From contig NZ_BAFP01000100.1 of assembly GCF_000308455.1 (NCBI RefSeq), positions 1 through 32,964 on the forward strand: DNA of 32,964 bases, given 5' to 3'. The stretch's first letter is position 1; every line of letters starts with the position of its first letter. The notes below the pieces were generated by a model that ran no database searches, was not told the DNA's origin, and was given only the letters and a program-made list of their open reading frames with translations. Of the stretch, positions 1 through 6,757 are shown in pieces. This DNA is from Nocardia abscessus NBRC 100374 (GTDB taxonomy: Bacteria > Actinomycetota > Actinomycetes > Mycobacteriales > Mycobacteriaceae). Both the position numbers and the translations under genes were made by a program.

Positions 1-601
1 TGACCAGAGCCGCGCCCGGAATCGGGACGGGCCCGTGCGGATGGGGGTCCCAGACGATTGGGACGTGGGCGGCGTGGGCGCGCAGCAGCGTACGTATCTG
101 CGGGTGGGCCGCGATACCGCGGCCGTAGTCCGAGACCAGAACGGCGTGCGCCGCCGCGACCACGGCATGCGCCTCCTCGGGCAGCGGGTCCGCGCCGACT
201 CGTCCGGTGCCGGAATCCATTCTGGCGATCAAGACGGGCCGCGTGAGCTGCCTGGCCTTGGTGTGCCCGTTCGGGCTCGCCCACGGGCCGACCGCTCGCA
301 CCCGTTGCTTGCAGACGGTCGAACCGCGCAGGGGCAGGGCGATGACCCGCACATGCCGATCCAGCAGCCGACGCAGCCGCGCGGCCGCCTCGTCCGCGGC
401 GAAACCCGCGATGAGCACCACTTCCCGGTGATCGGACGCGGCGAGCCGGGCCGCCAAGGCGGCGCCACCCGGCCGGAACGTCCGGTTCGCGACGTCGACG
501 ACCGGAGCCGCCGCTTCCGGGCTGCACCGGTCGGCGCGGCCGTCGATGTCTATGTCGAGCATCGCGTCGCCGATCACGACGAGCGGATCGCCCGCTGCCA
601 T
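1..601 (-). CDS. PfkB-family sugar kinase, HldE (heptose-7-phosphate kinase)-like, C-terminus cut off by window edge
   Basis: Reading frame open from an ATG at 601 to the left window edge, about 200 residues, no stop inside the window. The N-terminus shows the ribokinase/HldE pattern: GDAMLDIDIDG near residues 11-21, then CSPEAAAPVVDV, then PGGAALAARLAA, and later SDYGRG. In HldE/RfaE1 these correspond to GDVMLDRYWYG, ISPEAPVPVV, PGGAANVA and SDYGKG. The family phosphorylates a sugar phosphate with ATP in the cytosol; in HldE the product feeds ADP-heptose synthesis. A GGAG lies 8 bases before the ATG, and a GTG directly before it could also serve as start. It follows the glycosyltransferase by 37 bases on the same strand, as in actinobacterial clusters that pair HldE-like kinases with glycosyltransferases. 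The catalytic C-terminal part is outside the window, so the exact substrate is inference. Confidence 0.85.
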   Translation of the reverse strand, partial: MAAGDPLVVIGDAMLDIDIDGRADRCSPEAAAPVVDVANRTFRPGGAALAARLAASDHREVVLIAGFAADEAAARLRRLLDRHVRVIALPLRGSTVCKQRVRAVGPWASPNGHTKARQLTRPVLIARMDSGTGRVGADPLPEEAHAVVAAAHAVLVSDYGRGIAAHPQIRTLLRAHAAHVPIVWDPHPHGPVPIPGAALV

Positions 602-638
602 CACTGCCGCTCCAGGCGTGCGATCGAGACCCGGCCGC

Positions 639-1661
639 TCATCCGGGCCCGCCCGGACCCGTCGCGACAGCGTCGACCAGCAGGTCGTCCCATCGCCGCA
701 CGAAGTCGTGGATGCCGAAATGCGTCAGTGCCCAATGCCGGGCAGCTTTTCCCGCTACCTCGGCCGCCATCCGATCGCCCAGGAAGTGCCGGACGGCCTG
801 GGTGAGTACATCAGGGTCGGCCGAGACCACGCCGGCTTCGGGCGGAATCGACGCGTGCGCCTCGGTGGCGGCGACGGCGACGACGGGCATGCCCAGGTGC
901 ATCGCCTCCAGGACCGACAGCCCGAGCGAAGTCCAGCGCGGCGTGTGCACGAAGACGCGCCGCCGCGCCAGTTGCCGGTGCAGGCGATCCTGGACGTGCT
1001 CGCCCGCGCCGTGCACCCGCCGAGACGAGCAGCGCAACGCTTCGTGCACGTTCTCGGTGCCGATGCCGTAGACGTCGATCGGGGCGGCCCGCGACAGCGG
1101 GACGAGCAGGTCGGTGCCGTTGACACGCCAGCGCAGCACCGGTTCGTCGACGACCGTCGCGGCGCGCGGGAGTTCGCCGGTGTAGGAGTAGCCGGGGTCC
1201 GGCACGCCGCGCGGAATTACGGTCACCGGAGTGCGGCCGCTGTCCCACATCAGCCGATTGAAGTGCGTCACGTGGACCAGAGTCAGGTCGGGACGGTCCG
1301 CGAGCGGGTGCCTGGACAGCGCCGCGTGCTGGTCAGGGGTGTTGTGCTCGACGTACAGCACCGGCACGTCGACGCCGGGCCTGCACCGCGACCATTCCCC
1401 GATCAGATCCAGTTCGCGCGGGCGCTGCGCCACCACCACGTCGATCGATTCGCCCGCGAGCGCGTCCGGCGCCACTTCGACGGCCGTGTCCGGCCAAGGA
1501 CGCCCGCACCGCCCCCGGGCCCATGTGCCGAGCCGGGAATCGAACGGAATCAGATAGCGATGACCGCCCTGGACGAATGACGTCGTCCAGGAGCCGTGCA
1601 CGTGCCAGACGAGCACGTTCAACCGCCGTCCCGTCGCGCGCCGGGCGCGGGCGTCGGTCAC
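639..1661 (-). CDS. Glycosyltransferase (GT-B fold, family 4/1 type)
   Basis: 340 residues from a GTG at 1661. The C-terminal half has the typical retaining GT4 nucleotide-sugar site: RRVFVHTPRWTSLGLSVLEA followed by MHLGMPVVAVAATEA, with the glutamate of the E-x7-E type region in SVLEAMHLGMP. The N-terminal half (LNVLVWHVHGSWTTSFVQG, then VLYVEHNTP and LVHVTHFNRLMWDSG) matches the acceptor domain of a conserved actinobacterial glycosyltransferase found beside HldE-like kinases. It probably moves a sugar from an activated donor to an envelope or cell-surface acceptor on the cytoplasmic face; donor and acceptor are unknown. Its start overlaps the stop of the upstream truncated glycosyltransferase by four bases (GTGA), and the kinase gene follows after 37 bases, so the three were built as one operon. 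Confidence 0.85.
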   Translation of the reverse strand: MTDARARRATGRRLNVLVWHVHGSWTTSFVQGGHRYLIPFDSRLGTWARGRCGRPWPDTAVEVAPDALAGESIDVVVAQRPRELDLIGEWSRCRPGVDVPVLYVEHNTPDQHAALSRHPLADRPDLTLVHVTHFNRLMWDSGRTPVTVIPRGVPDPGYSYTGELPRAATVVDEPVLRWRVNGTDLLVPLSRAAPIDVYGIGTENVHEALRCSSRRVHGAGEHVQDRLHRQLARRRVFVHTPRWTSLGLSVLEAMHLGMPVVAVAATEAHASIPPEAGVVSADPDVLTQAVRHFLGDRMAAEVAGKAARHWALTHFGIHDFVRRWDDLLVDAVATGPGGPG

Positions 1662-1855
1662 GGCCGAAAGCTCTCGGTGGACGGGCAGACCAGCGGCTCT
1701 CCGACGGTGGTCGTGTCTGGTGAGACCGTCACGTCGTGCCCACGCCGCGCCATCGCCGCCGACAGTTCGGCCACGTGCACGTTCTGTTCACCGGCGTCGA
1801 CACCACCGAGCTGGGCCAGCGGGCTGGCGTGGTCGGACACCATGGCGATCTTCAC
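1658..1855 (-). pseudogene. Remnant of a second glycosyltransferase (N-terminal 65 codons only)
   Basis: Starts at a GTG at 1855 with GGAG six bases upstream. The first 44 residues are a textbook start of an actinobacterial GT4 enzyme: KIAMVSDHASPLAQLGGVDA then GEQNVHVAELSAAMARRGHD and VTV. Such enzymes run to roughly 400 residues. Here homology stops after VTV, and the frame closes 21 residues later (SPDTTTVGEPLVCPSTESFRP), its TGA overlapping the next gene's GTG. What is seen is the intact start signal and N-terminus with the rest missing. I infer an internal deletion that left the operon boundary intact. The glycine-rich donor loop entrance is present but neither Rossmann domain is complete, so it cannot be an active enzyme. 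Confidence 0.75.
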
Positions 1856-2002
1856 TGCCGGCTCCGTTTCGTCGCGGACGACTGGATCGAGTAGCGCAGT
1901 AGCCGATCGGGCCGCACCGCGACAGCCCGCCACCTGCGGACATGCCCTGGCCGCCCGGGCCGAAACATCGATCGCGAAAACCCGGCTGTGGCGGGCCGCC
2001 GC

Positions 2003-2239
2003 TCACAAGAGGCGGTGACCGGACCTCCGGAGCTCCGCTCGCCGCGCGGCGGGCTGCCGGCTGGGCGGGTAGGGACGCGGTGCGTACGGGCGAACGGTCG
2101 CCGCTTCGGGGCCGTGGTCGGTGATGGTGGTGGTGAGGACGACGGTGCCGTGCCGCCATTCGGTCCCCGTGGCTGGGAGGAGGGCGCGGTGCGCGCGAAG
2201 GGCTCGCGATCGGATCGGGGAATGCGTTGTGGTCGTCAC
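2003..2239 (-). CDS. Small hypothetical protein, 78 aa
   Basis: GTG start at 2239, 24 bases after the stop of the 71-codon gene. No convincing Shine-Dalgarno sequence precedes it, so it may be translated by coupling. Third codon positions are strongly G/C throughout, as in real genes of this genome. The protein starts with a Thr run (MTTTTHSP), is rich in Arg, Ala and Pro, and ends in a basic tail (AARRAELRRSGHRLL). No signal peptide, membrane segment or known motif was seen. It is the last of three small ORFs on this strand. I do not recognise a family, and its being a gene at all rests on codon bias and position. Confidence 0.4.
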   Translation of the reverse strand: MTTTTHSPIRSRALRAHRALLPATGTEWRHGTVVLTTTITDHGPEAATVRPYAPRPYPPSRQPAARRAELRRSGHRLL

Positions 2240-2263
2240 GGGAGCGTGGGGCCGGAGTTCGGG

Positions 2264-2479
2264 TCAGTAGGCGAGCGGGTACTCGTCGTCGGGGAGCGGG
2301 GTGAGGATTGCTTGTTCGAACCGGTCGACTCGGTCGGCGTGGTCGAACGCTTCCCGGATGCGTTCGGCCAGTGGCGTGGGTGCCGTGGCGTCGATTCCGG
2401 TGTGCTCACGGCAGTCGACAGGTGACCGCTGTTCGAGGTGATCGGCGGTGCTGCCGGCGGGAATCGTCGAGTTGTTCAC
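2264..2479 (-). CDS. Small acidic hypothetical protein, 71 aa
   Basis: GTG start at 2479 with a perfect AGGAGG six bases upstream, which makes this the best supported of the three small ORFs here. The protein is acidic and probably soluble: a Ser/Thr/Pro-containing N-terminal half (MNNSTIPAGSTADHLEQRSP), a likely amphipathic helix around residues 36-60 (PLAERIREAFDHADRVDRFE), and the C-terminus LPDDEYPLAY. There is one Cys (residue 23) and no signal peptide or membrane segment. It lies 15 bases after the 36-codon ORF and 24 bases before the 78-codon ORF, so the three look like one transcript. I do not recognise a family. A role as a small regulator, or as a partner of the peptide upstream, would be speculation. 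Confidence 0.6.
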   Translation of the reverse strand: MNNSTIPAGSTADHLEQRSPVDCREHTGIDATAPTPLAERIREAFDHADRVDRFEQAILTPLPDDEYPLAY

Positions 2480-2494
2480 GGTGGTCCTCCTGGT

Positions 2495-2605
2495 TCAGGC
2501 CGTCGCGGATGCGGGAGCCGCGGGCCCGGACGTCGGTGCCGGGCCCGCGTCGGAAGAGAGTGACGTGACGATTGGATCGGTCCGAGCATCACCTGCCTTT
2601 CTCAT
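2495..2605 (-). CDS. Very small ORF, 36 aa peptide rich in Ala/Pro/Ser/Thr
   Basis: ATG at 2605 preceded by GGAGG with an 8-base spacer; TGA at 2497-2495, only 15 bases before the GTG of the 71-codon gene. The peptide begins MRKAGDARTDPIV and ends in a low-complexity tail (GPAPTSGPAAPASATA). It has no Cys and no evident signal peptide. The strong ribosome site, correct spacing and tight packing with the next gene argue for translation; the short length and biased composition argue against. It could be a leader peptide, a small secreted or modified peptide precursor, or a chance frame over a structured leader, because a strong hairpin (2519-2549) lies inside it. No peptide-modifying enzyme is encoded nearby. 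Confidence 0.4.
   Translation of the reverse strand: MRKAGDARTDPIVTSLSSDAGPAPTSGPAAPASATA
2519..2549 (-). other. Strong stem-loop inside the 36-codon ORF
   Basis: Perfect 11-bp inverted repeat (2519-2529 pairs with 2539-2549, core GCGGGCCCGG) around a 9-base loop. It lies 40 bases upstream of the start codon of the 71-codon gene and just before its AGGAGG. It could be an attenuator or translation-control hairpin, or simply the result of Gly/Pro/Ala codons. No T-run follows, so it is not a classical terminator. Confidence 0.5.
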
Positions 2606-3014
2606 TCCTCGTACCTCCGATTGATCTGCGGTCCCCGTGCGAAGGAAGGCCCGCGCTCGCGCGGATGCGGCAGGGGCGCCGGATCCGGCGACGTCCGGTG
2701 GCCACTTCCGCGGAAAGCCACAGCGCGGTTACTCCCTGGGGGCCGAGTCGGTTGTGGTCACACCTCCAGCTCACACCGTTCTGATTCACCGGGTCAAGAT
2801 AACCTATGTCTATTCAGACAGATTTCTTATAGCACCATACAGAGTGGGATGCAAGGGCTTGACAGAGAAAATCCGCCCGCATTACAGCATGATCGTACGG
2901 ATGGTCCGGAAATGCGACATCGCCGCAGGCCGGGGGGTATACGAGAATCGCCGCGCCGAGAATCAGGACAGGACGCGGCTCGAGGGCTTCGGCAGAGACG
3001 GCCGGGGAGTTTCG
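2606..3014. other. Non-coding stretch between tRNA-Gly and the small-ORF operon
   Basis: Apart from the promoter and palindrome at 2807-2854, I see no gene here on either strand. The longer open frames (for example 2637-3026 on plus, 2589-2789 on minus) lack ribosome sites and have unlikely compositions. Region 2640-2760 is GC-rich and could form leader structure in the minus-strand transcript. A plus-strand TTGACA at 2859-2864 has no good -10. Confidence 0.5.
2807..2854 (-). promoter_or_regulatory. Promoter with extended -10 and overlapping palindrome, for the small-ORF operon
   Basis: On the minus strand, TTGCAT (2854-2849), a 17-base spacer, then TATAAG (2831-2826) preceded by TGC, which is an extended -10. 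Directly downstream, over the expected transcription start near 2819, lies the perfect palindrome TGTCT-ATTC-AGACA (2807-2820). The stretch is clearly richer in A/T than its surroundings. The elements are visible; repression by a factor binding the palindrome is inference. The leader to the first small ORF would be about 215 bases. Confidence 0.5.
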
Positions 3015-3090
3015 TGGAGCGGATGACGGGATTCGAACCCGCGACCCTCACCTTGGCAAGGTGATGCGCTACCAGCTGCGCTACATCCGC
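3015..3090 (-). tRNA. tRNA-Gly (anticodon GCC)
   Basis: A complete cloverleaf reads from 3090 down to 3015. Acceptor stem GCGGATG pairs with CATCCGC, the D arm is GCGCAGCTGGTAGCGC, the anticodon stem TCACC/GGTGA encloses the loop TTGCCAA (anticodon GCC), and the T arm GCGGG-TTCGAAT-CCCGT is canonical. The 3' end TCCA is encoded, with CCA at 3017-3015. It decodes GGC (and GGU) glycine codons, heavily used in this genome. It stands alone with no neighbouring tRNA genes. Confidence 0.97.
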
Positions 3091-3161
3091 ACTCGCATCG
3101 CGGCGTCCGCGATGCGACACAGAACATTAGCGGACACGCGCGGCAAAAAGCCAATCGCCGC

Positions 3162-4364
3162 TCATGCCGCCCGGTCGCGGCGCAGGCCGAGTCCGGCCGC
3201 GATCAGGCAGGCCAGGGCGACGACGCCGACGAACCAGGGGAACACGGTGCTCAGGCCCCAGGTGGTGGCGGCCCAGCCGGCCAGGATGGTGGGCAGAGCC
3301 ATCGCCGAGTAGGCCAGCAGGTAGTACGCGGACATCGTCTCGCCGCGCTTGTGCTGCGGCACCACTTCCGACAGGTGCCGCAGCGAACCGCCGAAACCGA
3401 GTCCGAAAGTCGCCCCGAGTGCGACACCCGCGGCGAGCACCGCGATCCAGTGGTGCGTGGCCAGTGCGGGCACGGTCAGCAGCAGCGCCAGCGCCATGCC
3501 GATGTCGCCGAGGATCGCGGCCCACCGGGCGGGCACGCCGGTCGCGAACAGTTGCGCGGTGGCACCCGACAGCGCCGTCGAGGCGACGACGGCGCCGCCG
3601 AAGACCAGATTGTGGATGCCGGTCTGCTGCGCGGCCAGCGACGGGTACAGCGACAGCAGCACGCCCAGCACCGACCAGGCCGCCATCACGCCGATGGCCG
3701 AGAACCAGAAGTCGGCGCGGATTTCCTGCGGCACCGCGGGTTTCGCGATCCGGATGCGCCCGGCCACCCGGGCGGAGTGCGGCTCGCGCAGCGCGAGCAC
3801 GCCGACGCCGATGGCCAGGCAGACGACGGTGATCACGACGTAGGGGGTGCGCAGCGGATGCGGCGCGTACTGCGCCAGCAGCGCCGAGCCCAGGATGGCC
3901 ACGGCCATTCCCACATTGAACGCGACGCCGCTGAGCTGCCCGGACCGCGCGCCACGGTGCGGGCGCAGGTCCAGCAGCGCGGCGGCTCCCGCGACCACGG
4001 TCGAGCCGACCGCGATCCCGTGCAGCGCTCGCGCCAGCAGCAGCATGGGCACACTGTCGGCGAGCACGAATACCCCCAACCCGGCGACCATCGTGGCGAA
4101 GGCGCCGAGCAGCACCGGCTTCCGGCCCACCACATCGGAAATCCGACCGGACACCAGCACCGCGCCCAGGGCGGCCACCGCGTAGACGGCGAACACGATG
4201 GTCGTGGTGAGCGGCGAGAGATGCCACTGCTCCTCGTAGATGCCGTAGAGCGGGGCGGGCACGCCGGAAACCCCGAGCGCTACGCCGGTGGCCGCGAGCA
4301 CCAGGGCGTAAGCCCAGCGCTGCGCGGTCTGCTCCTCGACGGCCACCGCCATCGTCGCTGCCAT
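3162..4364 (-). CDS. MFS transporter, probable drug/metabolite efflux
   Basis: 400 residues with about twelve hydrophobic segments. The MFS motif A signature GRISDVVGRKP sits at residues 73-83 between helices 2 and 3. Further family features are LARALHGIAVGSTVVAGAAA (helix 4 region) and GLGFGGSLRHLSEVVP in the second half. ATG at 4364 has GGAG five bases upstream. It is an inner-membrane secondary transporter, most likely driven by the proton gradient; substrate unknown. It is divergent from an ArsR-family regulator across a 93-bp gap holding two matching operators, so its expression is probably repressed until the inducer is sensed. Confidence 0.9.
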   Translation of the reverse strand: MAATMAVAVEEQTAQRWAYALVLAATGVALGVSGVPAPLYGIYEEQWHLSPLTTTIVFAVYAVAALGAVLVSGRISDVVGRKPVLLGAFATMVAGLGVFVLADSVPMLLLARALHGIAVGSTVVAGAAALLDLRPHRGARSGQLSGVAFNVGMAVAILGSALLAQYAPHPLRTPYVVITVVCLAIGVGVLALREPHSARVAGRIRIAKPAVPQEIRADFWFSAIGVMAAWSVLGVLLSLYPSLAAQQTGIHNLVFGGAVVASTALSGATAQLFATGVPARWAAILGDIGMALALLLTVPALATHHWIAVLAAGVALGATFGLGFGGSLRHLSEVVPQHKRGETMSAYYLLAYSAMALPTILAGWAATTWGLSTVFPWFVGVVALACLIAAGLGLRRDRAA

Positions 4365-4383
4365 CGGAACTCCGATCGGGTAA

Positions 4384-4439
4384 GTTTGATGATCATCGAA
4401 CTAGAGTCGACCATACCTCCGGTACGACGATCATCAAAC
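4384..4439. promoter_or_regulatory. Two copies of an 18-bp palindromic operator between the MFS and ArsR genes
   Basis: Site 1 (4384-4401) is GTTTGATGATCATCGAAC, a palindrome with one mismatched pair. Site 2 (4422-4439) is GTACGACGATCATCAAAC, which differs from the perfect palindrome GTTTGATGATCATCAAAC at three positions. The sites start 38 bp apart. Their place in the divergent gap and their symmetry fit binding by the dimeric ArsR-type regulator encoded at 4458. Confidence 0.7.
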
Positions 4440-4457
4440 CTGGGAGTGATCCAGATC

Positions 4458-4787
4458 ATGACCGATGTCCGTGGCGCGGAGCAGCAGGCGCCCTCCGTGG
4501 CCGCGCTGCCCACAGTGCTCAACGCGCTGCAGGACCCGGTGCGATTGGAGATGGTGCGGCGGCTCGGCAACGCGGGAACGGCGGTCCGCTGCGGCGCGCT
4601 CTACGAGGTGATCAACAAATCGACCGCCACCCACCATTTCAAGATCCTGCGCGACGCAGGCGTCATCGAGCGCCTGGTCATCGACGGGCACACCTGCCAG
4701 CGCCTGCGCATCGACGACCTCGAATCCGCCCTGCCCGGGCTGGTGCCGACGATCATCGCGGCCGCCAACCGCGCCCGGCAGGAATGA
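4458..4787 (+). CDS. ArsR-family winged-helix transcriptional regulator
   Basis: 109 residues from the ATG at 4458; GGGAG lies upstream at 4442-4446. The whole protein is one winged-helix domain: VLNALQDPVRLEMVRRL (helices 1-2), then INKSTATHHFKILRDAGVIE as the recognition helix, and a wing ending in RLRIDDLESALPGLV. The HHFKILRDAGVI pattern is typical of ArsR-type repressors. There are only two Cys (in VRCGAL and HTCQRL) and no CxC metal site in the recognition helix, so a metal effector is not suggested; small-molecule or redox sensing is possible. It probably represses both itself and the divergent MFS gene. Confidence 0.88.
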   Translation: MTDVRGAEQQAPSVAALPTVLNALQDPVRLEMVRRLGNAGTAVRCGALYEVINKSTATHHFKILRDAGVIERLVIDGHTCQRLRIDDLESALPGLVPTIIAAANRARQE

Positions 4788-4809
4788 CGCAGCCGGCGCA
4801 GACGCGCGC

Positions 4810-5232
4810 TCAGCAGTTGTCGAAGCGCCACTGCCCGTCGATGAATGTCCAGGTCGCCGGCTTCCGGTCGTCCTGGGCCGCACGGGCGTCGAAGTTCTCG
4901 ACCGTGACCGTCCCCGTCGATCCCGACGTGGTGACGGTGACCTTCGACGGCTTGGACTTCAGGTCCCTGCCGTCGTAGAGCTGCGCCATCGACGCCACGT
5001 AGTCGTCCTGGTTCAGCGTGAGCCTGCAACGCGCGGAACGGAACCGGTAGGCGGCGGCGTAGTCGTGGGCGGCCAGCGCGTCGGTCATCTTCGTGGCTTC
5101 CTCGCGCAGCGCGTCCGCGGTCGGCTCCCCCGCCTTGCCCGCCTCCGCGTCCGTTCCGCCGCACCCGGCCAGTACGAGGATCGGCATCGAAACCGCGCCC
5201 AGCACGCGAAGGGCCCGATTCGTTCGGTTCAT
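4810..5232 (-). CDS. Putative secreted lipoprotein, 140 aa
   Basis: ATG at 5232 with AAGGAG five bases upstream. The N-terminus is a lipoprotein signal: positively charged MNRTNRALR, a hydrophobic stretch and the lipobox LAGC with Cys24 as the predicted lipidated residue. The mature part begins with a short Gly/Ala linker and then a roughly 105-residue domain resembling the small alpha+beta (NTF2/DUF4878-like) modules of actinobacterial lipoproteins: a helix (ADALREEATKMTDALAAHDY) followed by strands with VTVTTSGSTGTVTVENFDA and a closing WTFIDGQWRFDNC. Cys51-type residues in the domain (SARCRL) and the C-terminal Cys could form a disulfide. Function unknown. It is convergent with the ArsR gene. 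Confidence 0.75.
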   Translation of the reverse strand: MNRTNRALRVLGAVSMPILVLAGCGGTDAEAGKAGEPTADALREEATKMTDALAAHDYAAAYRFRSARCRLTLNQDDYVASMAQLYDGRDLKSKPSKVTVTTSGSTGTVTVENFDARAAQDDRKPATWTFIDGQWRFDNC

Positions 5233-5378
5233 CTCGACTCCTTGGCAGAGATCGCCGGATCCGACACCCGGACAATCGAGTTCAGCGCCCTCCGGCGGGA
5301 CCGACGGCCGGGCGGCCGAAACGATATCGCGCCGACGGATTTCCCGCCAAGCCGCGGGCGGATCGCCCGCGGCGAGGA

Positions 5379-6746
5379 TCAGCTCGGCACCAGCCGCCGT
5401 ACCGTGGCGGGCAGGTCACGGGTGCGCTTGTAGGGTCCGGCGACCGACGCGGCGAAGGGTCGAGCCAGCAGTGTGCGCGCGATGGCGGACACCTCGTCGG
5501 TGGTGACGGCGTCGATGCGGGCCAGGGTCTCCGACACGCTGCGGTGATTGCCGTAGCTGAGTTCGCTGCGCCCCAGACGGTTCATGCGCGAGGCGGAGTC
5601 CTCCAAGCCGAGCACCAGCCCGCCGCGCAACGAGCCCTTGGCCCGCGCACACTCCGCGTCGGTGATGCCATCGGCGGCCACTTCCTCCAGCACGCCGCGC
5701 GCCAGGGTCGCCACCTCGCCCAGGTTCTCCGGCTGGCAGCCGATGTAGACCGAGAACGCACCGGTGTCGGCGAACGTGTCGACGCTGGAATACACCGAGT
5801 AGGCCAGCCCGCGCTCTTCCCGGATGCGCTGGAACAGCCGCGAACTCAGCCCACCGCCGACCACCGTGTTCAGCACCGACAACGGCCAGCGCCGCTCCCC
5901 CTCGTGCCGCCCGAAGGCGCGCACGCCGAAAGCCAGGTGCGCCTGCTCGCTGTCGCGATGACTCCATTGCAGCTGCGGCGCGGCGTTCGGCCGGAACCGG
6001 CCCTCGCGCCGCCGCGCGGGCGTCGCCGCCGGATCGAGCCGATTCTCGAAGGCACGATGCACCAATTCCACGGTGTGCTCGTGCTCCACGTTGCCCGCGA
6101 CGGCGACCACCATCCGGTCCGGCCGGTAGCGGCGCAAGTGGAAGGACCGCAGCTGCGCGGCCCGCATCCCCTCGATGGATTCGATGGAGCCGATCACCGG
6201 CCGCCCGATCGGGTGATCGCCGAACAGCGCGGCCAGGAACGAGTCACCGACCAGGTCCTCGGGGTCGTCGTCGCGCATGGCGATCTCCTCGAGCACCACC
6301 TGCCGCTCCACGTCCACGTCCGACGACCGGCACAGCCCGTTGAGCACCACGTCGGAGACCATGTCGACGGCCAGGGGCAGATCCTCGTCCAGGACGTGCG
6401 CGTAGTAGCAGGTCTGCTCCTTCGCGGTGAACGCGTTGAGCTCGCCGCCGACCGCGTCCATCGCCTCGGCGATGTCCAGGGCCGACCGCGTCGGCGTCGC
6501 CTTGAACAGCAGGTGCTCCAGGAAATGCGCGGCGCCCGCGACGGTCGGGCCCTCGTCGCGCGAACCGACCCCCACCCAGACGCCGACGGACGCCGACCGG
6601 ACGCCGGGCAGATGCTCGGTGACCACGCGCAACCCGCCGGGCAGGACGGTGCGCCGCACTCCGCTGTCCGAATCCGCCCGCAGCTCGAGTGACGAACCCC
6701 CCCGCCCGGTGTTGAGCAGAGGGGTTGTCGTCTTCTTCTTCGTCAC
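5379..6746 (-). CDS. pepR: M16-family zinc metallopeptidase (PepR-like, insulinase/mitochondrial processing peptidase type)
   Basis: 455 residues from a GTG at 6746, 11 bases after the pnp stop and without a clear ribosome site, so probably coupled to pnp. The inverted zinc motif HFLEH is at residues 74-78 (His74 and His78 bind zinc, Glu77 is the base), and the third ligand lies 76 residues on in VVLEEIAM (Glu154). The second, inactive M16 domain includes GGGLSSRLFQRIREERGLAY, the usual substrate-groove segment. Size and layout fit the single-chain bacterial M16B peptidases encoded just after pnp in mycobacteria (Rv2782c, PepR) and Bacillus. It cleaves peptides in the cytoplasm; its physiological substrate is not known. 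Confidence 0.92.
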   Translation of the reverse strand: MTKKKTTTPLLNTGRGGSSLELRADSDSGVRRTVLPGGLRVVTEHLPGVRSASVGVWVGVGSRDEGPTVAGAAHFLEHLLFKATPTRSALDIAEAMDAVGGELNAFTAKEQTCYYAHVLDEDLPLAVDMVSDVVLNGLCRSSDVDVERQVVLEEIAMRDDDPEDLVGDSFLAALFGDHPIGRPVIGSIESIEGMRAAQLRSFHLRRYRPDRMVVAVAGNVEHEHTVELVHRAFENRLDPAATPARRREGRFRPNAAPQLQWSHRDSEQAHLAFGVRAFGRHEGERRWPLSVLNTVVGGGLSSRLFQRIREERGLAYSVYSSVDTFADTGAFSVYIGCQPENLGEVATLARGVLEEVAADGITDAECARAKGSLRGGLVLGLEDSASRMNRLGRSELSYGNHRSVSETLARIDAVTTDEVSAIARTLLARPFAASVAGPYKRTRDLPATVRRLVPS

Positions 6747-6757
6747 AGGGACAAGTA

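Noticed and set aside
2589..2789. 66-codon minus-strand frame in the leader of the small-ORF operon
   Set aside because: GTG without a Shine-Dalgarno sequence, basic low-quality composition, and it overlaps the ribosome site and start of the better supported 36-codon ORF.
2859..2887. Plus-strand promoter TTGACA with TTACAG 17 bases on
   Set aside because: The -10 is poor and no plus-strand gene follows before the antisense tRNA.
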